Notes: generated by a model from the sequence alone, not told the origin. A stretch of 64,000 bases of DNA from Saxidomus purpurata (GCA_022818135.1 JAFMSR010000016.1:11147302-11211301); one strand, 5' to 3'; counted from the first letter of the stretch, positions 11,297 to 21,355 are shown. Made by a program: numbers and translations.

Positions 11297-11489
11297 GTCT
11301 CTGTCTTTCTTTCTTTCTCTCTGTCTCTCTCTCTCTCTGTCTCTGTCTTAATTGTAAGAATTTGTTTCGCAGTTGAGAGTCAATTAATTAGTATGAATTA
11401 AAATGTGTCAATTTTGTGTTTCAGGTGAGGAGGAAGACTCGCCCATGATCAGGGGATTTTCTGATGATGAACCTTTGGTCATTGCCTAG
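326..11489 (+). CDS. SORL1: SORL1/SorLA-like sorting receptor, 3' half (partial at 5')
   Basis: Type I membrane receptor that shuttles cargo between Golgi, endosomes and cell surface (family knowledge). Ten exons join in frame: 326-575, 2331-2432, 2919-3019, 3603-3804, 6781-6878, 7229-7430, 7966-8075, 8758-8977, 9141-9359, 11425-11489; all have AG/GT borders and agreeing phases, giving 522 residues here. Order: end of one FN3 module (1-21), four FN3 modules (about 22-117, 118-218, 219-318, 319-428), transmembrane helix 446-469, 53-residue tail. The tail decides the identity: RHRRLQ after the membrane, YARSHY at the place of the vertebrate FANSHY retromer signal, an acidic cluster GEEED, and a C-terminal GGA-type motif DDEPLVIA. 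Vertebrate SORL1 has six FN3 modules, so the VPS10p, EGF/YWTD, LDL-receptor and first FN3 parts lie left of the window. No frameshift or inner stop was seen. Confidence 0.95.
680..1300. repeat. Interspersed repeat with three tandem units of about 146 bp
   Basis: Similar units start near 788, 933 and 1080, each containing gagcat-aacttgaaaactactggttgg, aacttcatacaatggtcaagc, and a gaggaagtgcagtg-like string. A small hairpin (cccctgaaacaaagtttagggg, 700-721) and gggggtatt (about 1291) may mark the ends. It lies within the 576-2330 intron. Confidence 0.6.
1661..1822. mobile_element. MITE of the 'cgactccggatata' family
   Basis: Internal near-repeats 'ataacgactccggatata' and 'ataacatactccggata' match copies at 51703-51850 and 55586-55772. 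All three begin with tacagta. The 55586 copy ends in ttactgta, so the family has short inverted ends. Confidence 0.6.
1839..2247. mobile_element. 409-bp MITE with TTAA target duplication (copy 1)
   Basis: Terminal inverted repeats AGTGACATTATGCGCAT and ATGCGCATAATGTCACT are flanked by TTAA on both sides (1835-1838, 2248-2251). TTAA duplication is characteristic of piggyBac-type elements; the superfamily is inferred from this alone. No open reading frame fits a transposase. A second copy, inverted, is at 57062-57472. Confidence 0.85.
2331..2432 (+). CDS. SORL1: SORL1 exon b: end of FN3 module
   Basis: Acceptor ttttttgcag, donor gtaggt at 2433; phase 1 on both sides. It completes the module begun in exon a with the typical C-terminal FN3 pattern CAGSYYSFSVSANN. 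A MITE ends 83 bases upstream of this exon (see 1839-2247). Confidence 0.93.
2919..3019 (+). CDS. SORL1: SORL1 exon c: first half of FN3 module
   Basis: Acceptor ttatgtag, donor gtgagt at 3020; phase 1 in, 0 out. It carries the N-terminal FN3 strands with the conserved Trp (MKVSWKFPPG) and stops at the point where all modules in this gene are split. Confidence 0.93.
3339..3500. mobile_element. Degraded MITE of the TACTGTAAA..GGGTAATTTTCGC family
   Basis: It starts TACTGTAAACTGGGTAATTTTC and continues with ttcgctattttcac and cccacttcgctaattt, as in the copies at 14995, 19152, 21134 and 27129. The right end (cgtgtaattttcgttaca) is decayed. Confidence 0.65.
3603..3804 (+). CDS. SORL1: SORL1 exon d: second half of FN3 module
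   Basis: Acceptor tcttttacag, donor gtaatt at 3805; phase 0 in, 1 out. It completes the FN3 module; LRACELYYFRVAVTG is the conserved tyrosine-corner region. Confidence 0.93.
3888..6440. repeat. Large tandem array of about 170-bp units in SORL1 intron
   Basis: More than ten diverged units. Each carries cttctctgaaaccacaagg, cctagagcttagatatttgg, ctagtggacctctaccaa, ttcaaattatgacccc and gtcaaaattgaccccgcac. The 5640-5880 units are nearly identical and poly-C/poly-G interruptions are frequent. Borders with gctcacctg (about 3891) and gagctattaagttcgctcacc suggest that the array sits inside an interspersed element in minus orientation, with a second border near 4915. Confidence 0.85.
6463..6644 (-). 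mobile_element. tRNA-derived SINE (family A, copy 1)
   Basis: Read on the - strand, the head has an A box TGGCCGAGTGG and a B box GGGTTCGAGCCC, followed by a body with agaaagttggcagtttctt and cccagaaacaatggttt. The same unit recurs at 8092-8314 (-) and 55031-55262 (+). It ends about 135 bases before SORL1 exon e. Confidence 0.75.
6781..6878 (+). CDS. SORL1: SORL1 exon e: first half of FN3 module
   Basis: Acceptor ttacttacag, donor gtacgt at 6879; phase 1 in, 0 out. It encodes DPLAEAEDLVF and the Trp strand GKLAWKA, the start of the third complete FN3 module in the window. Confidence 0.92.
7229..7430 (+). CDS. SORL1: SORL1 exon f: second half of FN3 module
   Basis: Acceptor ttattttcag, donor gtatgt at 7431; phase 0 in, 1 out. 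LTPGATYKFTVRNSN is the FN3 tyrosine-corner signature. Length 202 equals that of exon d, consistent with module duplication. Confidence 0.93.
7966..8075 (+). CDS. SORL1: SORL1 exon g: first half of last FN3 module
   Basis: Acceptor ttttcacag, donor gtttgt at 8076; phase 1 in, 0 out. It encodes APYREPYNVHVKP and the Trp strand GILVWNKP. Confidence 0.92.
8092..8314 (-). mobile_element. tRNA-derived SINE (family A, copy 2)
   Basis: Same order as the copy at 6463: a head with TTGGCCAAGTGG, a weakened B box, then agaaagttggcagtttct, cctgggaacgatgg-like and tgaaatatcgtta-like tail. It lies in the SORL1 intron 8076-8757. Confidence 0.75.
8535..8610. mobile_element. SINE tail fragment (family B)
   Basis: The string 'gggatttctgccccag ... 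ttgccaagacccttgac' matches the tails at 26818-26905 and 58972-59035. No tRNA-like head remains. Confidence 0.5.
8758..8977 (+). CDS. SORL1: SORL1 exon h: second half of last FN3 module
   Basis: Acceptor gtttacacag, donor gtgagt at 8978; phase 0 in, 1 out. It encodes GYEVLLC and LKRGYHFFRVRLDK, closing the last FN3 module just before the membrane exon. Confidence 0.93.
9107..9140 (+). promoter_or_regulatory. SORL1: Duplicated 3' splice site before the SORL1 membrane exon
   Basis: The motif acaggaggtgtt occurs twice, at 9105-9116 and 9137-9148. The first has the better pyrimidine tract (ttttttcaatttttacag). If the first were used, the reading would be Gly-Gly-Val-Lys then TGA at 9120-9122, removing the membrane helix and tail. 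Confidence 0.8.
9141..9359 (+). CDS. SORL1: SORL1 exon i: transmembrane helix and start of tail
   Basis: Acceptor atatttacag, donor gtatgg at 9360; phase 1 on both sides. It encodes a hydrophobic helix (LIAICVSVGVVILALVVIIG, then CFVV), the basic stop-transfer RHRR, and the retromer-type signal SYARSHYD. A second acceptor with the same exon-start sequence lies 32 bases upstream (AG 9107-9108); only the downstream one keeps the frame open, which fixes this start. Confidence 0.94.
9505..9789. repeat. 33-bp minisatellite, diverged left block
   Basis: Diverged units of the type 'gactatataagccataactg-tcctgttataaa'. It is separated from the main block by the MITE at 9790-10396. Confidence 0.85.
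9790..10396. mobile_element. 607-bp MITE with TA target duplication
   Basis: Inverted ends GAGTGGTGGAACCTATGCTG (left) and GAGTGGGGGAACCTATGCTG (right, read on the - strand) are flanked by TA at 9788-9789 and 10397-10398. Removing the element and one TA restores the minisatellite string gactatataat, so the insertion is clear. There is no transposase. A partial copy of the end (ataccgccagcattggttcc) lies at about 10170. TA target and size fit a Tc1/mariner-type non-autonomous element. Confidence 0.88.
10397..11135. repeat. 33-bp minisatellite, homogeneous main block
   Basis: About 22 head-to-tail units of 33 bp (aactgacatgttataaaag + actatataatccat), with tgacatg, tgtcgtg and tgtcatg variants. 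The period is a multiple of three and no unit holds a stop in one - strand frame, so 10419-11141 is one 240-codon open frame of an 11-residue repeat (VMDYIVFYNMS). It lies in an intron and I see no sign that it is translated. Confidence 0.95.
11157..11255 (+). mobile_element. tRNA-headed SINE fragment with microsatellite tail
   Basis: It has an A-box-like TGGTGCAGCGG, a B box GGTTCGATCCC, then gtgtccttgggcaagacaca, a string common in animal SINEs. A (TCTG)/(TC) microsatellite at 11258-11350 follows directly and may be its grown tail. Confidence 0.65.
11258..11350. repeat. (TCTG)n/(TC)n microsatellite
   Basis: Pure pyrimidine/G run of tctg, tc and tttc steps, ending about 75 bases before the last SORL1 exon. 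Confidence 0.9.
11425..11489 (+). CDS. SORL1: SORL1 last exon: acidic cluster and GGA motif
   Basis: Acceptor gtgtttcag; stop TAG at 11487-11489. It encodes GEEEDSPMIRGFSDDEPLVIA. The acidic cluster and the final DDEPLVIA correspond to the AP-1/PACS and GGA-binding end of vertebrate SorLA. The 3'UTR follows. Confidence 0.95.
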
Positions 11490-11935
11490 CAACAGTGGGT
11501 TGCCTAGCAACAGTTATCTGTTTCCTAGTTACCTACACTTCGGACCAAACCAGTTGTCATAGGAACCATGTTTTGTGTAATTGTAGTAGATGTTACAAAG
11601 TAACAAAAAATACTGTAGTGAAATCCAAGGAAAAATTAATGTAGCGCTATATACAACGTCCTTGGTAAGCTGTTCAGCAACCGAGAACAGCTAGACGTGC
11701 TACAAACATGTACAACTTGTGTTTTCATTATTGAAATTTCATATATGTTATTTTCATTGTAGATTTTTTTTAAATACTGTTAATTTGAAGAAAAAAAATG
11801 TTGCTAAAATTGTTGCTTTCATTTCGCAAATTATGCAGTAAGATCTAGTCTAGGTAATTTTTTTTTCAGAAATATGTGGGAAGTAACAAAATGTGTGTAC
11901 AGTCTCCAATAAATCTAATGTTTAATGAAATATTC
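11490..11935 (+). other. SORL1: Probable SORL1 3'UTR
   Basis: Non-coding sequence after the stop. AATAAA at 11908-11913 is followed by a GT/T-rich stretch (about 11947-11970), the usual layout of a polyadenylation site. Longer ends are possible, for example with AATAAA near 12340 or 13147. The true end cannot be read from sequence alone. Confidence 0.55.
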
Positions 11936-14900
11936 ATGGTTGCAATGTATGTATTGTTGTTTTGGTTTATAGCAAATTTTAATGAAAAATGAATTCATTG
12001 CAAATATTTCACAATCTAAGTATACAGGCTGGAGACTTATGTTCAAATGCTATAAACTACGCAGTTAGAGACTTCAGTAATCTCCCTTTCTTGCTGCCTT
12101 TTTTTGCTGGAGAATTACATGTACAGAATCACAGACTGATTGTACGTAGGTCTGTGATAGAATGCAATATACATATCATTTTTATTTTTTGTATATATTT
12201 GATGATACTAAATATATATAAGTCTTTTATTTATCTTTATTGTGGCGAGGAATGTCAGTGGATTTTCTGCAAGTTTTTTGTAAACGGGCGTGTCCTGACG
12301 TTTCCGAGGGTTCAAGTGCAGTACTGTTGTAACATGTGTGAAATAAAGAGGGATGTAGCAACTGTTTTTTTTCTGTAAAATATGTAAGACATGAAAGGAT
12401 TTCCATAGTTAAATTAATTTTCATAAGAATCCGAGTGTAGAAAAGCTGATCCATGTCTTTAGGTCTTAGAACACCAAATATTTGTTAAAACCATCGTTTG
12501 TTGTTGTAACAAAGTCATAGAACACCAATATTTGTTAATCCATTGTTACTTATTGTTACAAAGTAATCACTTTGTTAAAGTATGTTGAATGACTGAACGC
12601 GAATACTATTTTTGTGCATTATAAATGTCATACAGCAAGTTGGGTGTCGTAATTAATGGAAAGCTCTACGTACAGCTTTACGATGGTTAATGGGAAGGTT
12701 TCATCCCAGGTAATGCAAAAATCAAGAGGATGTACCCCACCCACCAATTTTAAAGAGAACTTGTATTTGACAAATTTGATTGTGGTAACTTTATAGTTTT
12801 AGCATTATGTGTTTGATCAACTTAGATGCCATAATATTTTGTTTTCCATTTATAGTTACAAATTTGTTGTTTGATATTGTCGATGGCTCGGGCTCAAACA
12901 CCGTTGTCTACGGCAGAGTTAAGTGTAGAACTGCAAGTTTTTTGTCAGCTTTCAACCATTTCTGAAGGAATTTTATTTTTCAATATTTTCTCTATTGTTT
13001 TGTTTGTTTGTGTCATTTTAACTTTTATTTGACGTAGTTTGCTCTCGGCCTTTTCTGGTTGTTTTACTCTTGTCTAAAGTAACTTAAGGTGTATTGTTCA
13101 TCTTAAGGCTAAAGGTCTATTGTTTCAGCATGAGTTAAATTGTAAAATAAAGTAAGAAAATACTATCAGATTAATTTAATTACTATATTTTCATGTTGAT
13201 TGTCTGACAGTTATCAAAAGGCAATCTAAAATATCTAAATTGTTCAGATTTTTCTTGAAAGAGGAAAAGAAAAGCTGAATAGAGACAAAAATTGTTGAAC
13301 TTGAGCACGTTACTGCTCGTTCCTTATAGTTCTTGTTCATTTATTTTGCTCAAATTGTTCTATCTGTGTATACATGTATATAGCTACTATTAGATACAGT
13401 TGATTAAGGATAATATGACGGCGAGACGGCAGAACAGTCCAATATCATTTGCGTAATTTCATTGGCTGATGTAAGGATTCAATCTTTCCTTGCACGTGTG
13501 ATTTACAGTTCTATGCAATAGATCTAGTTGCAAAATTTTGTGAACACATATAAATGTTATGTCGCTATCACATTACCCTTAATGAACTATACTTGGGCAG
13601 TGTTTTGGTTGGTGTTTTGGCTAAAAGATCTGTTGATCTTGTAAGTGCTTTACTCGTGATGTGAGATTATTTTGCCATCTTTATTTCTGATGTTGATTTT
13701 TTTTTTATTTACATAAACTTTAATGTATGTGTTATTTTTCTGATGTTTGAATTATGTAATGCGTTGTCTAGCTTTAATGTGGGATTTTTATATCATATTG
13801 TAACCAGTGCTTCACATTTTCCTTTGCTAGTAATTCTGTGTATCTTAAAATAGTTTAACCAAATTTTTATAAAGTTTAACCGGTTGTTCCAGTTATTCCG
13901 GCTCAATTTTTGATAAACACACTACTCATTTAGGAAAAAACTGGCGTGATCTTAAGAGTTTATTTCAAAAGAGATTTAGATTTTTATTTTCTTTAAAACA
14001 TAGTCTTTCCAAATGTACAAATTCAGTTACAAATTAGAATAAACTGTCGGTTAAAAGTTTTGAACAGTTGGGCTCAGGATTTGTACCGGTATTTTCAATG
14101 TTAAAAAAAGTTGGAAGTTGTTTATGCAAAATGAAGTCTGCTGTAATGATGTTTGCACTTCCTGTCTGGATTTGCTAAAAGATGGTGAAATGTATCATTT
14201 TGTCCTGATAGGGTAGAATTGACATGAGATGCTTTACCCTTGCCATGCTGTGTCTAAATTCTCTGCAATCTTTCAGACTGACTTGTGATTAATTTTTTTG
14301 ACGGAAGAAACATCTGCACCAGACATGTTTTTTAATTCTTTGGGGAAAAAAAGGTTTTCAGCGTATATGGAAAGGTCAACCACCAATTTTCGTGTGGAAA
14401 GAAACACTTAGAATGATTCATGCAGTTTTTATCATCAAATCTGTGCAGGATTTCAACACCGCAAAAATAAGAATATGTCTCCTTGGAATACCAGAATGTG
14501 ACTTTACATACAGTCAAGTCAGTGAAGGGAGTGACAAAATTTAGCAACTAAACATAGGCAACTGTTTCTGTCAAAAGAAAATTAAAATTCATTTCTTCAT
14601 GGTTAAGGGTTAAAGATGAAGAGAACCAAGTTTTGATAAGAAAGCTATTCTGCGGAGTCCGTCACTCGTGTCAAATTCTACAAATACGGATCATTTCAGC
14701 AATATTCATTACTGTAGCGGCTTCCTGTGTGTAAGATAGGAAAAATCTTCCGTGGTAAAACTATCAATTAATGCATAATAATTAGTCACATTCCAGTTTT
14801 GTCACCTAAACATGTATAAGATGTAATTGTACAAAAAATGGCCTATTTCAAGGTGTTTTATTTGTCATTTTACACATTCATACATTTATGCATATCATAC

Positions 14901-14990
14901 ACTACCATGTCCTACCGCGATTATGTCGGAATAAGATGACTGTTACTGTTAGCAGCTTTTATTGGTCAATTGGTTATTTAAGCTGTTTTA
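11936..14990. other. Intergenic DNA after SORL1, nothing recognised
   Basis: AT-rich. The open frames here (for example 11989-12378, 14332-14547) show no domain, no splice context and no repeat of note. Part may be an extended SORL1 3'UTR. Confidence 0.5.
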
Positions 14991-14994
14991 GCTA

Positions 14995-15178
14995 GGTTCA
15001 GTCATATTCGCTATTTTCACGAATATCCGACTTCGCTAATTTAAAAATCTCGCCAAAGATTCATGTCACAAAGATCTGCTATTAGAGAATTCTCCTTTCT
15101 CAAATTTAAAGTTCGCGAATATGTCTGTCCGTTAACATATCGCGAAAATTTCATCTCATGAAAATTTTACTTTACGTT
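14995..15178. mobile_element. MITE, TACTGTAAA..GGGTAATTTTCGC family, decayed ends
   Basis: The interior ttcgctattttcacgaat, gacttcgctaatttaaaaat, cgtgaa/agagaattctcc and cgcgaaaatttcat matches the other family members; the ends have drifted. Confidence 0.6.
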
Positions 15179-15179
15179 A

Positions 15180-17815
15180 AGATCTGGATATCTGCAACAG
15201 CTGCAACTTTCCTTTTGTCTTTCATCTATTATACACTTTTATAATCTGTTGACAATGTCTGAAAAATATCTTTGAATTTATTATAACCATTTCCTGTGTT
15301 GTAACTTACAATGTATGTTTTTAATTTTATGTACAGTGTGTAACATGGTTTGTTTATTTTGGTAGAGTGTTATGAATCTCAAGAAGTGCTATATGAAAAA
15401 TACAAAAACATTCCAATTATTTTATAGGCTCACCTTGTACTGCAGTTTATTTTCTGTGCTGATTTGTTTAACTAGACACTTTAGTAGATTTCATTGTAAG
15501 AATACAGCCTGGCCGGAGACAACACTTCTCTTCTCTGGAAACAGATTCCTTGATTTTTCATTTTAAAAAATTTATGCACAAATAACAAGTTGGACATTTG
15601 AAAAAAAAATTCACATGGCCGATGTACATAATTATGTGTTTTCAGTTATATGGTGTCTCCAATATCATTTCGGAGAGTAAAGTGTAATATTCTCAAGTAA
15701 TTTATCATTCAAGATTTTGTTCAGTTTATATAAATTCGAACTGGAAAAATAACGTAGATCTGTGTGAACCATATATTGTTTTTTAGACAAATGGTGGTGC
15801 CATACATTCCTTGTTAGATATGATAATCAGTGCCTTTTTAATCAAGTTGTGATCAAGTACATATACAAAGTTTATTCTACTTTTTAACACACACTCTGAC
15901 CTGATAGCATATTGAAGTTATATACGGAGTTCACTGTACTGGTTTGTTACAGCCTAAAATATGCATGTGGCTTTTGCAGTGTTCATTCATAAAATAATTA
16001 TAACTTGCATGAGAATTTCGGTTCTTTTTTTTTGGTAAATTGAATTTTTGCTTTGTATTTTATGTTCATTTTAAGAGCAAATTTAATGTCTCGTGGCTTT
16101 ATTATGCGGACGTCAAGTAATTCCTGATTATAACTATGACTTGAAACCATTCCATGTTCATATATAATACCTCTTTGTTTGAATGAGTATTCATGATAGA
16201 CTGTCGTCTGCTATTAAAGGGGTTAGAGCGAGAAATATTTTCACACGTACGTTTCTTTTCTCCACCAGTTAGCAGTATCAAACGTGTAAAAAAAAACCTC
16301 CTACAACAACAAAGTGCTTTTCCTAAAAGAGATAAAATAAGTAATTTGAAATTCTTGGATACCAACAAACATGGTACCCACCAGCAGTCAGGTCTACATA
16401 CGAAAGATTTCCTAAGGCTCGTTTGTTAATGCTGTCTTCAGTTTACACTTGGTGAGGTCGGTACTTGATTCTTCAACTTAAAATATGAGTTAATAGAAAT
16501 GTTACATGAAAATGTTTATATGAATTGTAGGTAATTCAGATTGTAATGAAAGGAAATGGTAAATTGAAGCAAAAACAATACCAACTTTCAATATTCTGGC
16601 TCTAAACCCCTTAAAGGTTGAGCAAAACTCTGTGTTTTCTAAAGAACCTCAATTTTGGGGTCTTGACAGTATAACCCGAAGAAAAAATCCTAGGGTCGAC
16701 CGGGGCTATACAAAATTTAAATTCATCGAACCACAATTTTAATTATATTAGCACATGAATGCCATGGCTTCTTGAGAACTGCTGTATTTGTAAACTACCG
16801 TCACCAAAGTGCGTAATGGACGTAGTGGAAAGGGGCAATGCTGACATCAAGCATAATGCACCCGTCTATACACATTAAGAAAGATTTGGCTCGGTGCCTT
16901 CAAGTTCACAGGGTTGCAGAAAACACAGCTTTTTGTTCAGGTTTAATGAATGTGTCTGTCTTTATGAAAGGATCTAAAGGTAAATAGCTTATATAACCAG
17001 AACTGACTCCATTCTAACTTACTTTACCACAGTAAGAAGCAGACTGTATATATACACCAATGTACATAGTTATTCCATGATTACATCGCAAGAAAAATTG
17101 ATAATACAAAAAAATGTATCGGTAAAATTTTGCTGTTAAACAAACAGCTGATGAAACTTTTATTACTTAGTGAGTAAAATTGATAGTACACATACCGGTA
17201 AAATTTTCCGGTTAAAAATAAAGCTGTTAACACCTTTGTGACCATTGTAGATCATGATCTGCCCGCACGTCTATACAGTCTGATCAAAATCTACACTGTT
17301 CGCTAATTTTTATTCAGTTGATAAATTTCACTGAACATCGCTTCAAACAATTAATTGTACTGTCCGAATTTCAACATGGACAAGTCCATTTCTGAAGTGT
17401 AATGCATAACCGGTTTTACTTATTTTTTCGTAAATAATTTAGCTCTTGATTATTGCTGGATCGTCGTTGGCACAGAGTGAAAAACAAACTTGCACGTTGG
17501 TGTATATGGATAGGGCCTTGGTGATATGGCAGTTGTATTCTACAGATTGATATGTAAATGATGTGTGAACTACTACAAAGTTATGTAATCTATCTTTTAT
17601 TAAAAAAGTTGAAATTTACTGTGTTTGACTGCGTTTTTGTGTCCGGGTAGATAGGCTATTGTGTTTATCTCTACTGTAAACATGTGTATATGTCACATGT
17701 ATAATAATAACAAAATCTTCATTTAGAGAAGGTAAACACATTAAGTAAATGTACAAAACATTGGACTTATTTACAATGTGGCATTCTGAAAAGAAATAAC
17801 ATTTATACAATAAAC
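15180..17815. other. Intergenic DNA, nothing coding recognised
   Basis: AT-rich with short A/T runs. 17225-17410 resembles a dispersed repeat also seen at 25255-25400, 25845-25960, 53140-53300 and 58740-58790 (gatcatgatc-agcctgc, then aacaccccttnnaacaat and ccattttagaaat). Confidence 0.5.
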
Positions 17816-17817
17816 AA

Positions 17818-17880
17818 TTGAATGAATGATTGATTGATTGAATGAATAAATGAAAGAGTGAGTGAATGAATGAATGAATT
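17818..17880. repeat. (GAAT)n-like microsatellite
   Basis: Runs of tgaatgaatgaatgaa with gattgatt variants. Confidence 0.8.
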
Positions 17881-18669
17881 ATATGTATAAGATGTGTTGA
17901 AAGTTTTTGGAAAGTGGGCAGGGGGGATCTCTAAGGGTAGCAGATAAAGATCCAGTGGGACATGGCAAAAACTCCACTTCTCAGATGACCCATACTGTAA
18001 CTCGACTTTGATTTTATCAAGACAGTCTGACCGAGTTCAATGAAGATCCAATGAAAAATGCAACCTCAATTTCAAACTCGACCTACATTTCACCAAAACA
18101 GTCATTCTGATCAAATTTCATGAAGATCCAGGGAAAAAATGCAGCCTCCTGCATACACGAGGTTAAATGTGGACCGGACACCAGGTGATCACAATATCTC
18201 ACCTTGAGCACTTTATGCTCACACAGGAAAACCTTATTTGGACCCTGGGACATCATTTTTTCAACAGTTGCTTGTGTCAGAGTTTGGTCAGGTGACCTGT
18301 TCTGAGTCCTTGACTTCTAACAAGGCATGTAATGACTTCACAATATTGAAATTTTGGGATAAAACAACACAGAAATTGTACTTTTTACTGCATTTTATAC
18401 TTTGACAACAGCAAACATTTTAAAGAAACAAGTAAGCATTTAGAATAAATAGTACACTTAATCTTTCACTAATTCAAGTTTTAACTTGCAAATATTAATG
18501 ATATTTTACACAGATTACTGATTACTTTTACACTTTATTAACTCTCGCACACTTACATACATGTATTTGACCACAATTTCGCTCGTAATTTATCCATCTA
18601 CATTTATATTTCTTCAACCATGATTTTTATAGCTGACCTGATTTGTTATATTCATGTTGACTTGTACAA

Positions 18670-18894
18670 TACTGTAAACGTTGCCTTTTTCGCAAGGTTT
18701 AAATTTTTGCAAAATTTCGCATATGAACCACATCACAAATTCATCAATCTAGTTAACATTTCTGTCTTATGATCTGATATAGTGCTTATTTAGCTGTATG
18801 AGTCTTGCTCACAAATTTAAGAAATCGCCAATAAGTAAAAAAATATGAAAATTGCAAAATTAACAACTTGCGAATATAGAGCAGTTTACAGTAC
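18670..18894. mobile_element. MITE with TACTGTAAA ends
   Basis: It begins ATACTGTAAACG and ends GCAGTTTACAGTA with an AT-rich interior containing cgcaaggttt and ttgcgaatata. Family placement is weaker than for 19152-19364. Confidence 0.5.
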
Positions 18895-19151
18895 ATGTTA
18901 TGCATTTTTGTTCACTGAATCTAATGTTCTCTACAACTGAATTCAAAAACCAAATATGGTAAAACTGCACAGAAAAATGTGCGGAAAAATGAAATTGAAC
19001 TTTGCTGATTAATGTAATCATTTTAAAACACCATCTTCAAATAACTTGTATTAAATGCAAATTTTGAAATCCAAATATACATGTACATAAAAGTTGAACC
19101 AAGACACATCTTCATATTTCATATGACATTTTTACAAGCCTCATACCTCAG

Positions 19152-19364
19152 TACTGTAAATCAGCTAACATTCGCGATGATTTCATTTTCACTATATTCG
19201 TGAACTTCCCACTTCGCTAGTTTAAAAATCTCACGAAAGATTCATTTCACACAGACTTACTATTAGAGAATTCTCCTTTTGTGAGATTTAAAATTCACGA
19301 ATAAGTCCGTCTGCTCACAAACCACGAAATTTCCATCATGCGAAAATTACCAAATTTACAGTAC
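19152..19364. mobile_element. MITE, TACTGTAAA family, best-preserved copy
   Basis: Ends TACTGTAAATC and GCGAAAATTACCAAATTTAC+AGTA are inverted copies of each other. The interior has ttcgtgaacttcccacttcg and agagaattctcctttt. Confidence 0.75.
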
Positions 19365-19649
19365 GCAATACTTTGTTACACAAATATAATATAGCACCAT
19401 CAATTAATTACACAAAAACACAAGACAGCAAAGTTGCTTTAATGTCCCTCATCTTGGCAGCATGGAACTGTCACAAACAAATCCAAATCGGAGGGTTCAG
19501 ACAAGCATCATTGGAATGGATAAATTTTAAGTCATGTACGTATAACCTTTTTTTAGGCCCCTATTGGGTAACCCTGTTTATTCTCCCCATCATCTGTTAG
19601 GCAGGGGTCAGGGAACCATCCTGTACATATAAATGTTTTGGAACACTAA

Positions 19650-20242
19650 CACAGTTTCTACACTTGAGTTACAACGGCGTTTGCAATACGCGATTTAGTA
19701 CCTCGCGAATTCAAGAAATGGAAAAATTCCAATCCGATAATTTAACGAATTTGTGGAACTACAAACGATCTTGTATGTTATGAAGTTAACTGACGTTGTG
19801 CATCCCAGTTCGAACGAAATAACAACATGGCAGGTTGTAAATGATCATGTCTAGCGCTATTAACACAGGCGTGTTAAAACAATTACGGATGACAGGGTCA
19901 ATAAAGGTTTTACAAGCCATCTCTTTGTTTGTTTGACAATAACTTGAAATCGCGTGAATTAAAATTTGTTTGCACATCCTTGGTTGTTGGCTACCTGAAC
20001 TTAAATCAATCAATTACAAACCTGTTATAGTTTGTGCATGTCGGGGGAGGGGGGGGGGGGGGATATGGAGTACGAGTGATTAATTCAACAAACATACAAG
20101 TAGGATAAACATTTTACAGGGAACGGCAATTTTGGCTTTGGGTTAATTTATACGGGGGGCAGAAATGTATACTAAGTGAAAATTAGACAAACATCGCAAA
20201 ATTTCGGGGGGTGGGGGGGGGGGTTGGAGTGTTTACAGTATA
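19650..20242. mobile_element. Long MITE, minus-orientation copy of the 52173 element
   Basis: Reverse-complement match to 52173-52917 over caaactataacaggtttgta, gtagccaacaacca, gttattgtcaaacaaacaaa and tgccgttccctgt. G-runs (20042-20061, 20206-20222) interrupt it. The right end is gtgtttacagtata. Confidence 0.75.
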
Positions 20243-21133
20243 CTAAAGTGAAACTGAAATCCCAATTTTATATTTCATGATTGCTTGACGCTTCCTTTAT
20301 CGATGTGTTTCCGAAATTCTGTCTCAAGACAAACACTGTTTGGACAAGCTTCCTAGACAAAACGCTGAGTTTGGACAACCTATCTACACTAATAGCTCAT
20401 CCATGATAATATTCTTTGGTCATTTAATAGTTATAAATTATGAAATACAGTCAAACCTTCCTATAACAGCCAGCCAAACAAACACTGACCACTTACAGCA
20501 GGTGGCGACTGTATACAGATTAATTTATTATACAAGAGTTTTTAAAGCTACAACACAAAGCAAAATCTGCTGGCTGACCTGTAGAGTGATGGACAGACGG
20601 ACAGACAACTGTGTGTTACCTATACATGTCATCCAGCATCAATATTGTAGACTACCTACATCTGACCATTCAGATTTCATTACATCTTTCAATCAGGGGT
20701 TCATTAGCAAGAATTTTACATTTTCATTGAAGAGAATAGACATCTACCAATCAAAAGCCTTCTTACAAAACCAGTTCTCTTAGTGTGAAGACTTAACCTC
20801 ACAATGACGGCACTCCTGGAAAATTTCTAAATAATTAGTGACTTGTTTTTTCCCTTCAAAACGGTGAAGTTATCACAGCATTGGGTAAAAAACTAGCATC
20901 GACTAAATTGAGGATCAATTTACCACAACGCTTAAACAATGAACATTGCGATCGCTTGCAGCACTCCAAGGAATTACTCAACTAGATCTAATGGAAAATG
21001 ACCTTTAGTAAACTAACACGTGGGCTTTAAAATAATGGAGAGTAACGGAATTGATTGGTCATGGGTATCTGACAATGTGCATCAAAGGCAAAACAAAAAC
21101 CGACTTAGTATGCAACAACTATATCTGTTGAAT
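20243..21133. other. Intergenic DNA, no gene recognised
   Basis: A 147-codon open frame at 20340-20783 has no domain. It overlaps repeat-like text (tacagtcaaaccttcctata and the gacggacagac run), so I do not call it a gene. Confidence 0.5.
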
Positions 21134-21355
21134 GTTCTGTAAATTGTGTAATATACCCAATGATTTAATACTCGCGAATTTCCCACTTTGCTTTGCGAAT
21201 TAACTTTGCTAATTTAAAAATCTTGTGACAGATTCATTCCACGTAGTTTTAGTAACAGAGAATTCTCCATTCGCCAATTTAAAATTTGCGAATAAGTCCG
21301 TCTGCTCACAAATCACCAGTTTTTTGTGACACAAAAATTACCCAATAAACAGTAA
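21134..21355. mobile_element. MITE, TACTGTAAA family copy
   Basis: Starts tctgtaaattgtgtaat, ends aaaattacccaataaacagta. The interior agagaattctccattcgcca and gtccgtctgctcacaaatc matches 19152-19364 and 27129-27341. Confidence 0.7.

Noticed and set aside
11140..11401. Open frames of Ser/Leu/Cys repeats on the + strand
   Set aside because: They translate the (TCTG)/(TC) microsatellite.
20340..20783. 147-codon + strand gene
   Set aside because: No domain, no homologous look, and it overlaps dispersed repeat text; likely chance.
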